Origin: Kosakonia sacchari SP1
GTDB lineage: Bacteria; Pseudomonadota; Gammaproteobacteria; Enterobacterales; Enterobacteriaceae
Reading direction: 5' to 3'
DNA: 64,000 nt
Assembly (NCBI RefSeq): GCF_000300455.3
Contig: NZ_CP007215.2
Location: 4,092,001-4,156,000, forward strand
Below the pieces are notes generated by a model. It searched no databases and was not told where the DNA came from. It saw only the letters and a list, made by a program, of their open reading frames with translations. The translations under genes were made by a program, and so were the position numbers. Shown here one piece after another: positions 62,096-64,000 of this stretch (the stretch's first letter is position 1; each line of letters starts with the position of its first letter).

Positions 62096-63685
62096 TTAAT
62101 GCTCGCGAGTCTTGTGGAAAGTGACTTCCGGATAGCGTTCCTGCGTCAGATTCAGGTTTACCATCGTTGGGGCGATGTAAGTCAGGTTATCACCGCCATC
62201 AAGCGCCAGCTGGATTTCGTTCTTACGTTTAAATTCCTCGAATTTCTTCACGTCAGTACTTTCAACCCAGCGTGCGGTCGCCACGTTTACAGACTCATAC
62301 ACCGCTTCCACGTTGTATTCACTCTTCAGACGGGAAACCACCACGTCAAACTGCAGCACCCCCACCGCGCCGACAATCAGATCGTTGTTAGCGATGGGAC
62401 GGAACACCTGCACCGCGCCCTCTTCTGAAAGCTGAACCAGGCCTTTAAGTAACTGTTTCTGCTTCAGCGGGTCACGCAGACGGATGCGACGGAACAGTTC
62501 CGGTGCGAAGTTCGGAATACCGGTGAACTTCATCATCTCGCCCTGGGTGAAGGTGTCACCAATCTGGATCGTCCCGTGGTTATGCAGACCAATAATGTCA
62601 CCCGGATAGGCTTCTTCTACATGAGAACGGTCGCCAGCCATAAAGGTCAGCGCGTCAGAGATAACCACATCTTTGCCGGTGCGCACCTGACGCAGCTTCA
62701 TGCCCTTTTCATAACGACCGGAAACCACGCGCATAAACGCCACGCGGTCGCGGTGTTTCGGGTCCATGTTGGCCTGAATTTTAAAGACAAAGCCGGTGAA
62801 TTTGTCATCATCTGCTTTCACTTCACGGGTGTCGGTTTTACGCGGCATTGGCGCAGGTGCCCACTCCACCAAACCGTCCAGCATATGATCGACGCCGAAG
62901 TTACCCAGTGCGGTACCAAAGAAGACTGGCGTTAATTCACCGCTCAGGAACAGCTCTTTATCGAACTCGTTCGATGCGCCCTGCACCAGCTCCAGTTCAT
63001 CGCGCAGTTGCTGTGCCAGGTCTTCACCCACGGCTTTATCCAAATCCGGGTTGTTCAGACCTTTAACGATGCGCACTTCCTGAATGGTGTGGCCCTGCCC
63101 CGTCTGATACAGGTAAGTTTCATCTTTATAAAGGTGATAAACGCCCTTGAACAACTTACCGCAGCCAATCGGCCAGGTAATCGGCGCACAGGCGATCTTT
63201 AGCTCGTTTTCCACTTCATCCAGCAGCTCCATCGGATCGCGGATGTCACGGTCAAGTTTGTTCATAAAGGTCAGGATCGGCGTATCGCGCAGACGGGTAA
63301 CTTCCATCAGCTTACGGGTTCGATCTTCAACCCCTTTTGCCGCATCGATAACCATCAGGCAGCAGTCCACCGCCGTCAGTGTGCGGTAGGTATCTTCGGA
63401 GAAGTCTTCGTGCCCCGGGGTATCCAGCAAATTGACCAGGCTGGTTTTATACGGGAACTGCATCACGGAAGTGGTAATAGAGATACCACGCTGCTTTTCC
63501 ATCTCCATCCAGTCGGATTTTGCATGTTGGCTGGAGCCGCGGCCTTTTACCGTACCGGCGGTTTGAATCGCCTGTCCGAACAGCAGCACCTTTTCAGTGA
63601 TGGTGGTTTTACCGGCATCGGGGTGCGAGATGATAGCGAACGTGCGGCGCTTTGCTACCTCTTGTAAATAAGGAGACAACGTCAT
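62096..63685 (-). CDS. prfC: Peptide chain release factor 3
   Basis: Translational GTPase that recycles RF1 and RF2 from the ribosome after peptide release. G motifs: G1 SHPDAGKTT (20-28), G2/G3 [12 protein letters not shown] near 90, G4 FMNKLDRD near 142. The domain II-III region follows. The 529 residues equal E. coli RF3. It is next to yjjG as in E. coli (rimI-yjjG-prfC-osmY). Confidence 0.99.
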   Translation of the reverse strand: MTLSPYLQEVAKRRTFAIISHPDAGKTTITEKVLLFGQAIQTAGTVKGRGSSQHAKSDWMEMEKQRGISITTSVMQFPYKTSLVNLLDTPGHEDFSEDTYRTLTAVDCCLMVIDAAKGVEDRTRKLMEVTRLRDTPILTFMNKLDRDIRDPMELLDEVENELKIACAPITWPIGCGKLFKGVYHLYKDETYLYQTGQGHTIQEVRIVKGLNNPDLDKAVGEDLAQQLRDELELVQGASNEFDKELFLSGELTPVFFGTALGNFGVDHMLDGLVEWAPAPMPRKTDTREVKADDDKFTGFVFKIQANMDPKHRDRVAFMRVVSGRYEKGMKLRQVRTGKDVVISDALTFMAGDRSHVEEAYPGDIIGLHNHGTIQIGDTFTQGEMMKFTGIPNFAPELFRRIRLRDPLKQKQLLKGLVQLSEEGAVQVFRPIANNDLIVGAVGVLQFDVVVSRLKSEYNVEAVYESVNVATARWVESTDVKKFEEFKRKNEIQLALDGGDNLTYIAPTMVNLNLTQERYPEVTFHKTREH

Positions 63686-63776
63686 AATGAAATCTTCTGT
63701 GTAATTGCGCGGCTTGAGGCCTCGCGATGATATACGAAAAATGCGGCTATTGTACTCAACGGCGGAGTGCAGACAA

Positions 63777-64000
63777 TCAATGTTTACACAGGAGTTGCTC
63801 CAGTTCGTTCAGGGACGTGACGGTCCAGGTCGGGTTGATGCCTTCAGGCAGCGCGCGATCGTGCGCATTCAGCCAGCAGGTCGAAAGCCCGGCGTTAATG
63901 CCGCCCAGAATGTCGGATTCAGCCGTATCACCAACCATCAGCACGCGCGCACGATCCGGGTTACCCGCTTTTTGCAGCGCGTAATCAAAAATCTTCGCAT
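63777..64000 (-). CDS. yjjG: Pyrimidine nucleotidase YjjG (partial, C-terminal end)
   Basis: Last 73 residues of a HAD-type 5'-nucleotidase (dUMP/dTMP phosphatase; house-cleaning of non-canonical pyrimidine nucleotides). The visible part has [11 protein letters not shown] and the fourth HAD motif [16 protein letters not shown], ending ELEQLLCKH as in E. coli. The N-terminal two-thirds lie beyond the window. It precedes prfC in the same orientation. Confidence 0.95.
   Translation of the reverse strand, partial: AKIFDYALQKAGNPDRARVLMVGDTAESDILGGINAGLSTCWLNAHDRALPEGINPTWTVTSLNELEQLLCKH

Overview
The window is a contiguous piece of an enterobacterial chromosome (family Enterobacteriaceae, gamma-proteobacteria). 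I recognise about 55 of roughly 62 genes as close orthologues of Escherichia coli genes, and they lie in the E. coli order of the thr locus region (about 99.3 to 0.9 min on the K-12 map), read here in reverse complement from kefF to yjjG. Genes that K-12 carries here are absent: the cai/fix cluster and yaaU between carB and kefF, yaaW/yaaI beside dnaK, yaaX after thrC, and the mokC/hokC-IS186 segment between dnaJ and nhaA. Other genes stand in some of these places. Gene content fits a relative such as Kosakonia or Enterobacter, but genus cannot be fixed from the sequence alone.

Layout. 1-5.8 kb: partial kefF, a small lipoprotein, carAB and a long carAB control region with recognisable RutR, PurR and ArgR sites. 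5.8-15.2 kb: dapB, an AlaX-type tRNA editing protein divergent from a LysR regulator, rihC, then the ribF-ileS-lspA-fkpB-ispH operon with a REP-like repeat inside it. 15.5-25.2 kb: rpsT, nhaAR, dnaKJ with a heat-shock promoter, satP, an MFS transporter, mog and talB. 25.5-32.8 kb: yaaJ-yaaA facing the thrLABC operon with its attenuator. 32.9-41.7 kb: lasT, yjjY, arcA, creABCD, rob, gpmB, yjjX and trpR. 41.7-51.9 kb: slt, ettA, an unrecognised AT-rich LuxR-type regulator, nadR, radA, serB, smp (ytjB) and lplA. 52-56.4 kb: deoCABD with three DeoR operators, two of them inside the neighbouring gene yjjI. 56.4-64 kb: the glycyl-radical pair yjjIW, yjjV, yjjU, ytjA, osmY, prfC and the end of yjjG.

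Functional themes are amino-acid and pyrimidine synthesis (carAB, dapB, thr, serB), translation (ileS, rpsT, ettA, prfC, lasT), envelope work (lspA, slt, satP, nhaA), global regulators (arcA, creBC, rob, trpR, nadR), the heat-shock chaperones and nucleoside catabolism (deo, rihC). Most of the window is ordinary core chromosome. I see no rRNA, tRNA, CRISPR array, insertion sequence, prophage or defence cluster. The least-explained items are the YjjI/YjjW glycyl-radical pair, whose substrate I do not know and which shares DNA with the deo operators, the AT-rich LuxR-type orphan, the AlaX/LysR pair and the unassigned MFS transporter. Starts were chosen by Shine-Dalgarno position and by agreement with family length; several genes start with TTG or GTG.
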